Shown: piece by piece, positions 10,132 to 22,389 of the stretch | Layout of the letters: each line of letters opens with the position of its first letter | How positions within the stretch are numbered: the stretch's first letter is position 1 | From: Elymus sibiricus | Lineage: Eukaryota > Streptophyta > Magnoliopsida > Poales > Poaceae | Length of the DNA: 64,000 nt | Assembly (NCBI GenBank): GCA_039707655.1 | Contig: CM077666.1 | Location: 391,673,886-391,737,885 of the forward strand | Reading direction: 5' to 3' | Notes under the pieces: model-generated | The model's database searches: none | What the model saw: the letters and a program-made list of their open reading frames with translations, nothing else | What the model was told of the DNA's origin: nothing | Position numbers and translations under genes: made by a program

Positions 10132-13100
10132 GGTTGCTCAGGGAACAAGTGTGGATATGCTGATCTCAGAAAATCTTCTCTTTCCCAGGTAGCCTCTTCC
10201 TCAGTATGGTGATCCCACAATACCTTGTAAAACTTAATTGTCTTACTCCTGGTAGTTCTTTCCGTCTCATCCAATATTCTGACAGGTCTTTCCTCGTAGG
10301 TCAAATCCTTGGTCAACTCTAGCTCACTCATATCTGCCTGTTTGATCGGAGGTGCAATGCACTTTCTCAACTGTGATATATGGAAGACTTCATGAACGTC
10401 AGACAACTCTGGTGGTAACTCTAGCTGATATGCCACTCTGCCTCTTCTAGCCATTACTGGAAAGGGACCGATGTATCTCGGTGCAAGCTTTCCTCGGGTG
10501 TGAAACCTCTTTATTCCTTTCATGGGGGTAACTCGGAGATAGGCATATTCTCCGGGCTCAAAAGTCACTTCGCGATGCTTCGGATCATAGTAACTCTTTT
10601 GTCGGGACTTGGCTGCTCGAAGACGTTCCTGAATATCCTTGGCTTGTTTCTCAGCCTCGAGCATCAAATCCGTGCCGAAGATACGGCAGTCTCCTGTCTG
10701 AGACCAATTTAAAGGAGTGCGGCATTTCCGTCCATACAGAGCTTCAAACGGTGACATCTTGAGACTTGACTGATAACTATTATTGTAGGAGAATTCTGCA
10801 TAAGGTAGACTATCCTCCCATTTGGGTCCATAGGAGAGAGCACAGGACCGAAGCATATCTTCCAATATCTGGTTCACACGCTCGGTCTGTCCATCTGTCT
10901 GTGGGTGATATGCCGTACTATGCTTTAGCATGGTTCCCAGGGCTTGATGCAGTCGCAGCCAAAATGCTGAAGTGAACAGGGAACCTCTATCTGATGTGAT
11001 AGACTTGGGTACTCCATGAAGGCTGACTATCCGGGACATGTAGAGCTGTGCCAGTTGGTGAGCGTTGAAAGTGGTCTTCACGGGAAGGAAGTGAGCCACT
11101 TTTGTAAGTATGTCCACGATGACCCAGATAGCATCATGGCCTCTTGTTGACTTGGGTAGTGCAACAATGAAGTCCATGCATATGTCATCCCATTTCCACT
11201 GGGGAACTGGTAAAGGTTGCAGTAGCCCAGCGGGTTTTTGATGTTCAGCCTTGACTCTGTTGCAAATGTCACAGCAGGCGACATAGTATGCAATGTCCCT
11301 TCGCATTCCTGGCCACCAAAAGGTTTCTCGCAAGTCCTGGTACATTTTTGTTCCTCCCGGATGAATAGATTAGGCAGATTCATGTGCCTCTCTGACTATT
11401 TGCTGTCTCAGATTGTCTTGATCAGGCACACATATTCGGTCCTCAAACCATAAAGTGCCTTGATCGTCAATTCGGAAAGACTTGGCCTTTCCTAGCGGAA
11501 TACGCTCCTTGATTTCTTGTATTTCTTTGTCTGATTTCTGAGCTGCTTTAATTTCTTCCATCAGTGTTGGGGTGATTTCCATTGTATCCGGGTTGATTGG
11601 GCCGCATAGCACCATGTTCAGCTTGGCAAACTCTTCTCGCAGCCTCGGATGCATTCCCTCCATTATTGCATTGAGGGTACCTTGTTTTCTGCTGAGGGCA
11701 TCGGCGACCACATTGGCTTTTCCCGGATGATAATTAATTCCAATGTCATAGTCCTTGACCAATTCAAGCCATCTTCTCTGCCTGAGATTCAGATTAGGTT
11801 GGGTGAAAATGTACTTAAGACTCTTGTGGTCTGTGTATATTTCACATCGCTGCCCAATAAGATAATGCCTCCAAATCTTCAATGCATGAATCACGGCTGC
11901 CAGTTCCAAATCATGAGTGGAATAGTTCTCTTCATGAGGTCGTAGCTGTCTGGATGCATAGGCTACAACCTTTCCCTCTTGCATTAGGACGCAGCCGATT
12001 CCACGCCTGGAAGCATCACAATATATGTCGAAGCTCTTGTGGATGTATGGAAGAACTAAGACAGGGGCGGTGGTTAGCCTCGTCTTTAGCTCCATGAAAC
12101 TGCTATCACATTCTTCTGTCCAGGCAAATTTGTGGTTCTTTTTCAACAGTTCTGTCAATGGCTTGGCTATTTTTGAGAAGCCTTCGATGAAGCGACGGTA
12201 GTAGCCTGCCAATCCTAGAAAACTGCGGACTTCGGTTACTGTGGCTGGTGTCTTCCAGTTTAATACAACAGTCACTTTGCTGGGGTCGACAGCCACACCT
12301 TGTTCTGACAGAATATGTCCCAAAAATCCCACCTCTCTTAGCCAAAATTCGCATTTACTGAATTTGGCATACAAGCGATGGGTCCTTAGTCTTTCCAGGA
12401 CAGCACGGAGGTGTTGCGTATGCTCTTTTTCATCTTTGGAGTAGATGAGAATATCATCGATGAATACTACCACAAATTTGTCCAAGAAGTCCATGAAGAC
12501 CTTGTTCATCATGCTCATGAAATAGGCTGGAGCATTTGTCAGCCCGAATGACATGATTGTAAACTCATATAGACCATATCTGGTAGTAAAGGCTGTCTTG
12601 GGGATATCCTCTTTTCTGATTTTTAGCTGGTGATACCCCGTTCGAAGGTCAATCTTGGAAAATACCCGGGCTCCGTTCAGCTGGTCGAACAAGTCATCGA
12701 TGCGAGGGAGCGGATATTTATTTTTGATGGTGACCTCATTCAGCTGGCGGTAGTCTACGCACATTCGTAGGCTGCCATCCCTCTTTTTAACAAACAACAC
12801 AGGTGATCCCCATGGTGAAGTGCTTGGACGAATGTACCCTTTTTGCAATAATTCATCCAACTGTTTCTTGAGTTCCACCAGCTCTGGGGAAGGCATGCGG
12901 TAGTACTTCTTATATATTGGAGCAATTCTGGGAACAACCTCAATAGCAAACTCTAGTTCCCGATTAGGTGGCATTCCCGGTATCTCTTCCGGAAATACGT
13001 CCGGAAATTCACTGACTACCGGAATCAGACTTATGTCTGTAGCTGTGGCTTTGAATGCCATTCCCTTCTTTGACATCACTCTGCTAGCAGTGAATTGCAC

Positions 13101-13728
13101 TGTTTGGCCTGCAAGGTTAACCAGTGTCACTTGCCTGGTGGCACAGTTGATACACACTTGATGTGGTACCAACCAATCCATCCCCAGTATTATATCCAGT
13201 CCAGGGGACTCGATGGCCACAAGAGTAGCTGGAAACTTTACATCATGTATCAAGATTTCCAGATTCTTGTATATCACATTTGTTCTGAGCATGGAGCCAG
13301 GGGATTGCACCACCATGATTTTGTCCAAAAGAGAAGGAGAAAATTTGTGCAAGGTGGCAAAACTCTGCGAAATAAACGAATGAGAAGCCCCAGAATCAAA
13401 TAAAATTATTGCTGGTATGTTGTTAACAGAAAACATACCAAGGACCACATCTGGTGCTTCGCGGGCTTCCTCAGCGGAGATGTGATGGACTTGGCCACGA
13501 TAGAAGTTCGAATTGGGGCGGCGTCCAACACTATTGACTTGTGGCTTGAAGTCGGAGGACGGCTTCCCATTTCTGGTGGGGCACTGCTTGGAGTAATGCC
13601 TGCTCTGGCCACAAGTAAAGCATGTGTTGTTGCGACGGCAGTCCTCCAGCACTGGCTGTTTACCGAAGGTCTTGTCCTGGCTGACAGGCTTGTTGTTGTT
13701 GTTGCCATTGTTCCAGGCAGGCTTGTAT

Positions 13729-13733
13729 TCAGA
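13729..13733. repeat. Target-site duplication TCAGA (left copy) of solo LTR
   Basis: TCAGA precedes the LTR start at 13734 and recurs at 17116-17120 after its end. The perfect duplication inside gag codons defines the insertion exactly. Confidence 0.96.
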
Positions 13734-16700
13734 TGTGGCACCCCGGCTCAGAGCAACTGGTTTACCTTGCATTGCCAGCCCAGAGATCAAGTCTTCTGGC
13801 AATACACAACAACTTGGTACAGAAAACAACCGCTTTATTGATCCCTTAGCGGAAACATAGGTTTACATCTTACATGATGAGCGAGGCCAAGCGGCACACA
13901 CGGTGCGGCTGCACTTATGTACATTATTTAGTAGACATGGCAGGGGCCTCGATGATAAGGGAACTACTACGCGGCAGCGGAATGACGGGGTAGCGGAACT
14001 CCATTCCACAGGGACACTGCTGGGACGCGGCCTAGATCACGACAAACTGCTCAACGTCAACTCCTTGCACGGCTTCTCCTGCATCTGGCATGATAAGCCA
14101 GGTGAGTACTTTGAATGTACTCGCAAGCTCACAGCAAACAAAACAAGTGCAACAAACAATAACAAGGCATTTAACAGATTTAATGCATGAGCATGAGGCT
14201 ACTCAACATGAGATGTGCGTGAAGTATTGCCATGGTCCTCGAGACCAACTTACCATTTCGGGGTTACCGCGTAACCACCGTCCACAACTTACCAACGTGA
14301 TCCTCACTTAATCACATTCATACCTTGCATAGTAATCATCGATCACCATGTTTGGATGTGCCATCTTGTGAATCTTAGTGTGCAAGTTACTTATATCTGT
14401 TGACCCACGGTGTGACCTACTACGAACTGTGTCCATATCTGAGGATGCGGCTATCGATAGATTATACACTCTGCAGAGGTTAGTACACTGTACCCACACC
14501 ACGGAACTCATGGCCTCGTGCTCCCATTCGGGTGGACCAACGATGTTCCGACAAAACCAGTCTATTGTATGACACTCTCCCGGCCACTCCGACACACTCC
14601 CCTTTGGGCTATGTCCTGGGTGACCCCGATGTCAACATGTGACATCTGCCACCTCTGTGGCTGCCACCGTCGTGGCCAAACATCAAAGCTGTCCCAAACG
14701 GGGACCTCGGTACCATCAAAACTTGGGTCCTCAAGGTTATGACTGCCTACCGGGCCAGGGTAGCGCCAGAGCACAACCTTCCCTCGTAGGAGGCACCGGC
14801 GAGAGGCATGACAATAGACCGCATTATGGCCTCCCCATCCAGGCAAGTGTGGTTGCACTGGTGAGCTCGATTCGGTGGCACCATGACTCGATCAACAGCA
14901 TGTTCAAGTTGGATTATTAACAAGTTTAACTTGAAAAGAAAATGATTCGAGCCATAGTGAAGGAATGGATGCATGGGTCACGGTCATGAATAGCAAATGC
15001 ATCATGATGTCATATGAGTATATGCCATGATACCTACTGCACACTAGCAAGAAAGCATGTAACCTACTGCACAAATTATCAGCATAACAGAACAAAGTTT
15101 ATGCAACAAGATTTATATAGCAAATTATTTTAAATAGTGATTAAAGGATGAATTTAATTCAATTAAACCAAGTCATTGCAATGCCATCCTTGCATATGAA
15201 TGTTGTGGCTTGCCTTGGTTCAGAGGAGTGTCACAGTACTCCTGGCCTTCTTCAACACAATTAGGCTCTTCTGAAAATAAATTAAATGCAAAAAGAAAAT
15301 GTCACATAACACTGTTTATTGCACCAGAAATTCTCAACAGCAAGAAAAATTCTGAAACATGGCATACAGAAACTTTGGAATTTTACAAACCAGTAGCAAA
15401 AAGAATCAATTCAATTGGACTTATGGATAAAAAGTTATGGCTGGTCAAAGTTGGGTTAGAATCTGGTCAAATCTGATTTAAACAGAAAATCCCAGAATGG
15501 GCCACGTCAAAGACGTATTCTGAGAATACGTTTCCACTTACATACCGATTCGAGAGAGAGAGAGAGAATGACAGGTGGGGCCCTGGTTCGATTTAAAAAG
15601 AGAGAGAGGGATGCAGAGCTCGGTGGCTCTGTCGCCGGCGTTTCTCCGGCGAGGAGACGTCGGCAATCACCGGAGAGGAGGGGGATGGGACGAGCTCGAC
15701 GAGACGGTCACGCACGTACCCGAAGCGCAGGCTGGGGTGGTCGGACGGAGTCGCGGCGATCTTCTCCAGAGACGGCGGCGGCGGAGCTGATCGGAGTCGG
15801 AGTTTCCGGCGACAATCCGGTGAGTTCTTGCTACCGTCGTGCTCAGGAGGTTGCTATGGTCTCGTTGGTGGCTATGGTTGGAGTTGAGGTGGACCAGGGT
15901 GAGGGAAAGGAGGAGAGGGATCCGCGGCGGTCGCTGGCGAAATTTGAAGGCCAGAGGCCTTCCCGGCGTTGTGCGCAGCTTCCGGAGCTCGTTATGAGAG
16001 AGGTGAGGTGGGTTGGGATGGCTGGAACTATCGGAGGGGAGCTCTATTTATAGGGAGGGGCGAGGAAGGGTTCGGGCTTCGCTGGAGCTGTGCGGGAGGT
16101 CGACCTGGAGGCGGCTGGAGCTCAGGCGAGCTAGGAGACGACGCGAGCGAGGCCAAGCATAGTGCTTGCACGCGGGCTCGAGCGCAGGCGCACTAAGGAG
16201 GAACAGGGCGCGCGTGCAAGCCACTGTGCCGACCGCGAGCGCCGTGGCGGCTTCCGGCGTGCGAGCTACCGGCAACGGGGGCGGTCAGGGAGGGGCTGGG
16301 TGGAAGAGGGGGTGTGCGCTGAGTGGACTGGACAGGGAGCGGTGGCGCGAGGGGGTTGGTTGGACGGCGGCCGAGAGGACCCGACGTGCAGAGTGCGGCG
16401 ACTGACCGTCGAACACCTTGCGCACGCGCGGTCACCGCGTGCTCTGGCACGGGGGTGGCTTTCGGCGCTGCCACACCATGTCCAACGTGAAGTCCTCTCA
16501 ACGCTTTCCCTAGAAATGAGATTGGTTTGCCATCTGGAGCACTGGAAATGACTAGAGCCTGCGGCCAAGTTTCTGGACAGAAACTTGCTCCAAGAGCTGG
16601 GGACAAACGGCAGAGATTCTAGGGCTGGTTTTAGGCATTAAAGCATCACTTAGGAAGGTCATTAAGTGGTAAAAATTTCAGCTAAAAAGGATCAAGGAAA

Positions 16701-17115
16701 AATATAGTTGCTTCACAATGTGCTCTTTCTAACCAGAAGCAAAAACATTTTCCTTGCCTGAAATTCTCCAAATGACCAAGGGATATTTTTGCATAGGAAG
16801 GTGAGGCATGACCCAAAGAATATTTGGGAATTTTCTTGGGATTTTTAGGGCAATAAAAATAGGGGTTGCTTAAGAGCTTAGTGAGAAAAGAGACATTTTC
16901 AGAGAGAAAAAGGGTATAATGCCATTAAATAAAAATACTTAATGGCATTATTATGAGAGGGATGAGGTCCAGGGAGGGTTTATGGATGAAGGAACCCACT
17001 TGGAAGAAAATAAAAAATAAATCCAAGTGGTAAGTCCAAAAGAAATGACTGGAAAAGCCCAAATGCAAATAATAAACCCAAATAAAAGAAAAAGGCAAAA
17101 ATCCAGGGTGTTACA
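13734..17115 (-). mobile_element. Solo LTR of a related Tekay-type family (3382 bp) inserted in gag
   Basis: It begins TGTGGCACCCCGG and ends AGGGTGTTACA, with TSD TCAGA on both sides and no internal domain, so LTR-LTR recombination has removed the rest. The ends match the surrounding element's LTRs, but the body is clearly diverged from them, so it came from another subfamily. A TATA box (16045-16052, minus strand) lies at the expected place. No gene is present; frames in the GC-rich 15568-16600 are compositional. Confidence 0.95.
16045..16052 (-). promoter_or_regulatory. TATA box in solo LTR
   Basis: TATAAATA on the minus strand, in the position equivalent to the TATA boxes of the other Tekay LTRs. 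Confidence 0.6.
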
Positions 17116-17948
17116 TCAGATGGCCCTGGTTGCCAAATACGTGACTTCTGCACAAACTGCTCACGGTTGTCCTTCTTGGGTTCAAACTTCCTCTTGCGAT
17201 CATCATATCCTGATTTATGCTCTCGTTCAGCTATGAAGGCCTTGTTTACCAGAGTCTGGAAGTCAGGAAAGTCCAGCATACAAAGCTGACAACGGAGGGT
17301 ATGATTCAGCCCTCCTAGGAATCGGTCAATCTTCCTTTCTTCGGTGGACACGTCATGGGTAGAGTACCGTGCCAGATTATTGAACTTGTTCAGATACTCA
17401 CCCACTGACATGTTCCCTTGAGTAAGAGCCAGAAATTCCCTCTGCTTCACCTTCATTATATCAGTAGGAATATGATACCTGCGGAATACCTCTTTGAACT
17501 CTTCCCAAGAAATATCCTCTCCAGAAGGCCATAATATTTTTGTGTTGTCCCACCATATGGCTGCTGGTCCTTCCAGATAGTGTGTAACAAAAGGAACCTT
17601 GTCTGACTCATCACAGCGGGCTATGTCCAGCTTCTTTTCCATAGTCCTCAGCCAGTCATCATTTTCCATCGGATCCACAGCCTGGCCAAAACTGGGTGGC
17701 TTTGTCCGCTGAAAATCAGACAGCTTAGAGTGTGTTCCATTGTGGTTGTTCTGACCCCCCATAGTCTACATACTTTTCAGAAATTCCATGAGATCTTGGT
17801 TTCTTTTCTCTTCAAACATTCTCATAATCTGATCAGTGGTTGGTGACTGTGGGGGTGGAGGTGGTAAATCTTCTGGTGACTGTCCTGCCTGTCTGGCGGA
17901 TCGACGAACGGGAGTTCCATCGCCGCCTTGAGTACTACACCTCTTCAT

Positions 17949-18315
17949 CCTAAATTTGTTCCCATTGCAAGATACCGAATCGATGAGCAACATCCATAAG
18001 GGAAAGCAGGGTAGTATGACACCAGAAAAAGCCAAATAAAAAGGAGCGAAATAAAGCGAAGAGCATAATTATACAAGGCAACCCAACATCATACATGACA
18101 AGCTAGTAGGGGGATGATCATGACTAGACTGCTCATACGGCAGTTGACATATGCAGGGATGCCATGATGCATGCACTGAAACTCAAGCCTCCGCTCTAGT
18201 GATGCCGGTGGCACCAACACTGGAACACTGAAGACTCCTCGTCGTCTGATACTGTCTCGGAATCTGAGCTGATGAGGTGCACCTCGGCCTCCGGATCAAA
18301 GGAAACATGACAACG
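17949..18315 (-). other. Spacer between ORF0 and gag-pol of Tekay-1
   Basis: No coding frame is convincing over these 367 bases on either strand. The equivalent spacer in Tekay-3 (39633-39992) is similar in sequence, including a run around CTTATGGATGTTGCTCAT just before the gag start. Confidence 0.5.
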
Positions 18316-19023
18316 CTAACGGGAAGGTTCTCCCTCTGAAGGAGAAGAAACACGGCGTCGCAGCATCGAAGCAGCTGGAGTAGCTAGGAGTGAGGCCCAC
18401 TCTGACGGGGTCTCACGTCGGCTACCAGATGAAAAGCCTGGCGGTCCAAATGAACTAGAAGGAGTGTCGGAAGGTGGGATGGGTGGAGTGTACATGGGTG
18501 AAAACGGAGGTGGAGGAGGAGACTATGCTGCCCCAACAGCCGCAAGTGCCTCGCGAGCAGAAGTCAGCTCCTCGGCTAGAGAAGTGATCATACGATAACT
18601 GGCGTTCAGATAACGAGATAAAACACTAGTAGCACGATCACTCGCTGGGTCAACAGGTGCGAAAAGGACTCGCCCTGTCGTAGGCGATAGGGTGGGGTAG
18701 TGAAAGAAACCTGGATGAGTCTGCATCTCGACCTCGTGTAAGCGCAAGTCAGTGAGAGCCTCCATCGCAGCAAACTGGATCGCCAACTCTGGAGTAGAAG
18801 CAGTCCCGCCCTTGGAAGAACGGGAGTAGCTGCCAATATCTGAGCTTGTGGTCAGAAAGGCTTCCGCGTGATACTCGTATACTGAACCGGCAAGCTTCTC
18901 TCGGAACACCTAGAACACTGGGTCTTCGCCGTTGGGGTACAGCGGAAGCCAGATGCTACGAAGCAGTACTGGAAAAGTGAACGGTGTTGGCTCATGATTG
19001 TAGTGGTATGGAACAGGTGCCAT
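18316..19023 (-). pseudogene. ORF0, accessory gene between primer site and gag (Tekay-1)
   Basis: From ATG 19023, about 165 bases after the primer site, a frame of 235 codons runs to TAG 18316-18318. It has two internal TAG stops (18910-18912 and 18523-18525), and at both the sister copy in Tekay-3 has CAG. The protein has a FTFPVLLRSIWLP start, a central region with VFREKLAGSVYEYHAEAF, IQFAAMEALTDLR, FFHYP and LSRYLN, and a proline/serine-rich tail. I recognise no named family. Homologous frames occur at 38916, 48095 and 49285, so the gene is conserved across element families. It is in a different frame register from gag and separated from it by about 370 bases. Confidence 0.8.
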
Positions 19024-19188
19024 CTACACTCACAGGGCCAACGGTTAGCACAATAAAAACTATATGCATGCCATGCAATGGAGCAAACCGATGCAACAAG
19101 CAAATGCGGCAAGCAAGACACATCCCAAGACCCTAATCTAATCGCGGTTCTAGCGCAGGGTTAACTAGGGTGTCCTACAGTCAGCGCG

Positions 19189-19200
19189 GCTCTGATACCA
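19189..19200 (-). other. Primer-binding site for initiator tRNA-Met (Tekay-1)
   Basis: TGGTATCAGAGC on the minus strand is complementary to the 3' end of plant initiator methionine tRNA, the usual primer of chromoviruses. It lies five bases from the 5' LTR. Confidence 0.93.
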
Positions 19201-19205
19201 AGCGT

Positions 19206-22200
19206 TGTGGCACCCCGGCTCAGAGGACCGGTTTACCCAGTGTTTCCAACCCAGAGATCATGTTTTCTGGAAACACACAACAACTTGGAACAGAACAGAA
19301 CTGAACTTTATTGATATAGCCTAGGTACAACTCAAAGTTTACATAGATAGCGAGGCCGGAAGCACTGCAGGTGCTGAGAACAATATCTACATTATTTATG
19401 GAACAGGATAGGGTCTCGATACTACTGGGATATTCTACAGCGTAGCGGAACATAGCGCGGAAACTCCATCCACAGGGACACTGCTGTGGACACGGCCTAG
19501 TTAGCGTAGCACGAACCGTCGGGACCTCCGTCCTCGGCTTCTCCTGCATCTGGCATGATACACCAGGTGAGTACTTGGAATGTACTCGCAAGCTCATGGC
19601 AACCAAAACAATGCAGCAGACAATAGCATGGCAATAATCACATTAAATGCTTAAAGTGCTTACTGTTATCGAGTACCAACTTACTTTCTTCCGGGTTGTC
19701 CCACAACCCTCGAAATACTCATAGTCCATTGAGTACTTCCGAACATAAGACAAGTTCTTCCATCATTATTATCATTATCATGGTTGACCATCCTAGTGAG
19801 GCCTAAGCGGACTGTCCAATACCGTGGACGCGGCTATTCGAATAGATTTATACTCTGCAGAGGTTGCGCACTTTACCCACACCATGGAGCGCATGGCCAC
19901 GTACTTTAGTACATGTTCCCATTCGGGTGGACCAGTGCTGCTCCAACGAAACCTGCCTGACCCGTGACTCCTCTATCGTAGCACCGACAATCATACCCTC
20001 CCAGGTTCATGTCCTGGGTGGCCCCTGTGTCACCCCATGACACCTGCCACCGTTGTGGCCAAACTAAACTATCCCAAACGGGGACTCCGGCAAAATAACT
20101 CAACTGGGCTCACAGGATTATCGTCGTCTACCTAATCAGGGCAGCACGCACGCATAACCCTCCCTAGTTTGGTGGTACCGATAAAAGAGCACAAAGCCAG
20201 ACCAAGTCAAGGCCGTCCCATACGGGCAAATGTGGCTGCACGAATAAGTCCGGATAGGTGGCTCTTGATCAACCAACTAAGTTTAATGTTATCAAATACT
20301 TAACCAGCATAGATGTTCCAACAAATTAACTTAACATGGCAGTAGCTATTAAAGTAGATTACTATGAATTTATCATGTATTAAAATAATGCCTATAATTC
20401 AATTCAATAACCAACACTATTGAAATGCTTCATGAAATGGATGACATGGCTTGCCTTGCTCTGCTGGGTTGTCCACAAACTCCGGGGCTTCAAATCCAAA
20501 AGTATTTCCTTCTGAAAATATTTTAAAAAGATAATTGAAAATGTCACATGCTATTGTTTTGTGCACCAGAAATTCTGTGATCATGGGAAAAATCCCAAAT
20601 TTTGCCAGAAAATAGAGGAGCTCAAGACAAACCAGATGCAAAAAAGAATCAATTGATTTGGACTTATGGTTTAAAAGTTATGGACGGTCAAAGTTTCTGG
20701 TCAAATCTGGAAATTATCAGAAAAACAGAAAATCCACAGCGGGCCACGTCGAAGGCGTAATCTGCCCGGGCGCCTCCACTTACCGCTTCGGTAAGCCACT
20801 GACGAGCGGGCCCCGCTGTCGGATTTAAAAGGGGGAGGAGGGAAACAGAGAGCGGCGGGGTTCCGGCGATCGTCGCCGGCGATACAGACGGCGGCGGAGT
20901 CCGACGACTTCGGGAATGGATCGAGCGCTTCAAGATGGACACGCACGTACCCGCGGGTTGGCGAACGGTGGCCGGACAACATCGTCCCCTTCCTCTCCGG
21001 TGGAGGCGGCTCTTGGGTGTCGTCGGAGACGGCGCTTCCGGCAGCGATTTGACCGGGAAAGGGCTTGGGCAGAGTCAGTGGAGTGCGGTGAGCTCGCGGG
21101 TATAGTCGGTGGAGCTCGGGGAGGAGTGGAGCGGCGAGGCGGTAGAGCTCGGGTGGCGGCGGATCTCCGGCGATGTTCGAGGCCAGAGGGCCTCTCGGCC
21201 TTGGCTCGCTGCTCGGGAGGGCGATTTGGAGGTGGAGAAGTGGGGTGAGGAGCTCGGGAATGACCTCGGCCGTCGCCGGCGAGATGCAGAGCACGCATAC
21301 TGGCATGCCAGTACCGTGCTCACCACGGTGTCCGGCATCTAGAGGCCGACCAAGTCCAGCGCACCATGTCTAGGGTGTTCTCCTTTGATCATTTAGCCCC
21401 TCTGCACTCTTGGTTTGGCTAGGTTCACTCTGAACCGAAGTGTAGCTTCAGCTAAAGTTTTTGATAGAAACTTTGAGAGGAATCTGGAGGAGAGATGAGC
21501 TGGAGATGGAGCCAGTGGAGATGTCTGGAGTGATCTACTATGGAAGGAGTCCAAACTGGCAAGGTTTGAGAAAATTTCATCAAGATTTGGATATGGTTCA
21601 TGTACAAGTGCTGTACTAAACCAGAAACCTAGATGAGCTTGTAGCACTCATCTGGGTGATCTGCTGGAGCTGAAAATTGGTGTAGGAGAGTTATTTGATG
21701 GATAGAAGATGCCATAAAAGTTTCAGCTCAATTGGATACCTCTAGCTAGTACTTCCTTCACAGAGGTTCCAATTGGACAGAAACGTGGCAGAATATTGCT
21801 GATGAAAACTTGTACTGGACAAGATGATATTTTAAGATATTGTGGCAAGATAGGTTCCCTAATATCTCAGGGAATTTTCTGGGAATTTTCTGAGTTGGGA
21901 AAATATGAGCTCCTTCACAAATGACCAGTACTGTCCAGAGAGCAAATGGAGTTTTCTGGACAAAATTTTGTACTGGGCCATGAAATCTTTTTGGAGATTG
22001 TGGGAGTAGATGATGACAAGAAGGTGTGGGATTAATTTGGGATTTTTCTGATCACCAGAACTATAGGTTGCTTTGTAACCCATAGTGATGACAGATTTTC
22101 CTAATGGAAGAAAATGAATATTTGGGAAAGATGGAGAATTGGAAGTTGATCCAGAAGGTGAGTGACAAGGTTTTGGCAAGATGCTGAGGGCTTTGGCTCA

Positions 22201-22315
22201 ATGAGAGAAATTCATAAGTCCAAAGTCAACTGAAAAGGTTCAAAATCCATCCAAATTGCAAATAAAGCCAGAAAGATTTCGAAAAGATAAAGTTGCCAAA
22301 AACCAGGGTGTCACA
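19206..22315 (-). repeat. Tekay-1 5' LTR (3110 bp)
   Basis: It is the same sequence as 6673-10092 apart from point changes and indels. The main change is a 331-bp deletion at 21258/21259 that removes the TATA region, with GGA microhomology at the breakpoints. It also has an 11-bp duplication near 21880 and an 8-bp insertion near 20358. It ends at the TSD TAGCA (22316-22320). Confidence 0.96.
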
Positions 22316-22389
22316 TAGCAGTAGCGCGCCGACCCGCGCTACTGATATTACAAAAACCCGCGCTACTGCTAGGGTTTTCCCTAGTAGTG
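22316..22389 (+). repeat. CACTA right terminus with subterminal repeats
   Basis: After the TSD the CACTA resumes with AGCAGTAGCGCG, an inverted CGCGCTACTG and a final CCCTAGTAGTG terminus at 22389. The terminal inverted repeat partner is outside the window. Reversed, it begins CACTACTAGGG, the signature of the superfamily. Confidence 0.93.

Larger units (their letters stand above)
10017..17948 (-). pseudogene. Tekay-1 gag-pol polyprotein with chromodomain, split by a solo LTR
   Basis: The frame starts at ATG 17948, is interrupted by the inserted LTR (13734-17115 plus one TSD copy), resumes in phase at 13733 and ends at 10017. The two exonic parts add to 1515 codons including the stop. Domains in order: gag; CCHC knuckle with CFTCGQ (near 13600, its usual GGH changed to SRH); aspartic protease LFDSGAS (near 13390); RT with FIDDILIYS (near 12455); RNase H with DIYCDAS; integrase HHCC zinc region and D,D,E residues (DICMDF, TSDRGS, the E of QILED); and a chromodomain at about 10300-10145. 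Lesions besides the LTR are TAG at 17766-17768, where the sister copy has CAG, and TAA at 11370-11372. The frame runs 76 bases into the 3' LTR. Confidence 0.93.
6673..22315 (-). mobile_element. Ty3/gypsy chromovirus, Tekay/Del-type (Tekay-1)
   Basis: A full element lies on the minus strand: 5' LTR 19206-22315, tRNA-Met primer site 19189-19200, ORF0 19023-18316, gag-pol 17948-10017, polypurine tract 10107-10093 and 3' LTR 10092-6673, with TSD TAGCA on both sides. The order protease, RT, RNase H, integrase, chromodomain and the very long LTRs fit the Tekay clade. A solo LTR of a related family interrupts gag at 13734-17115. The copy has only a few point stops but has lost the TATA-bearing part of its 5' LTR. 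It inserted into the CACTA. Confidence 0.96.
1..22389 (+). mobile_element. CACTA (En/Spm-type) DNA transposon, left end outside window
   Basis: The right terminus is visible: the element ends in a CCCTAGTAGTG string at 22389, the reverse complement of a CACTA terminus, preceded by several AGCAGTAGCGCG-type subterminal repeats. Reading left to right it holds the end of a TNP2-like transposase, a second gene with a Ulp1-like region and a small Cauli_VI-like gene, the usual gene set of Triticeae CACTA elements as I know them. It is split by a Ty3/gypsy element at 6673-22315. It sits inside an Athila-type LTR: the base after 22389 resumes that LTR at a position equivalent to 26566. CACTA elements make 3-bp duplications, so AAC (22390-22392) should also precede the unseen left end. 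All three genes are broken, so the copy is probably not autonomous. Confidence 0.93.
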
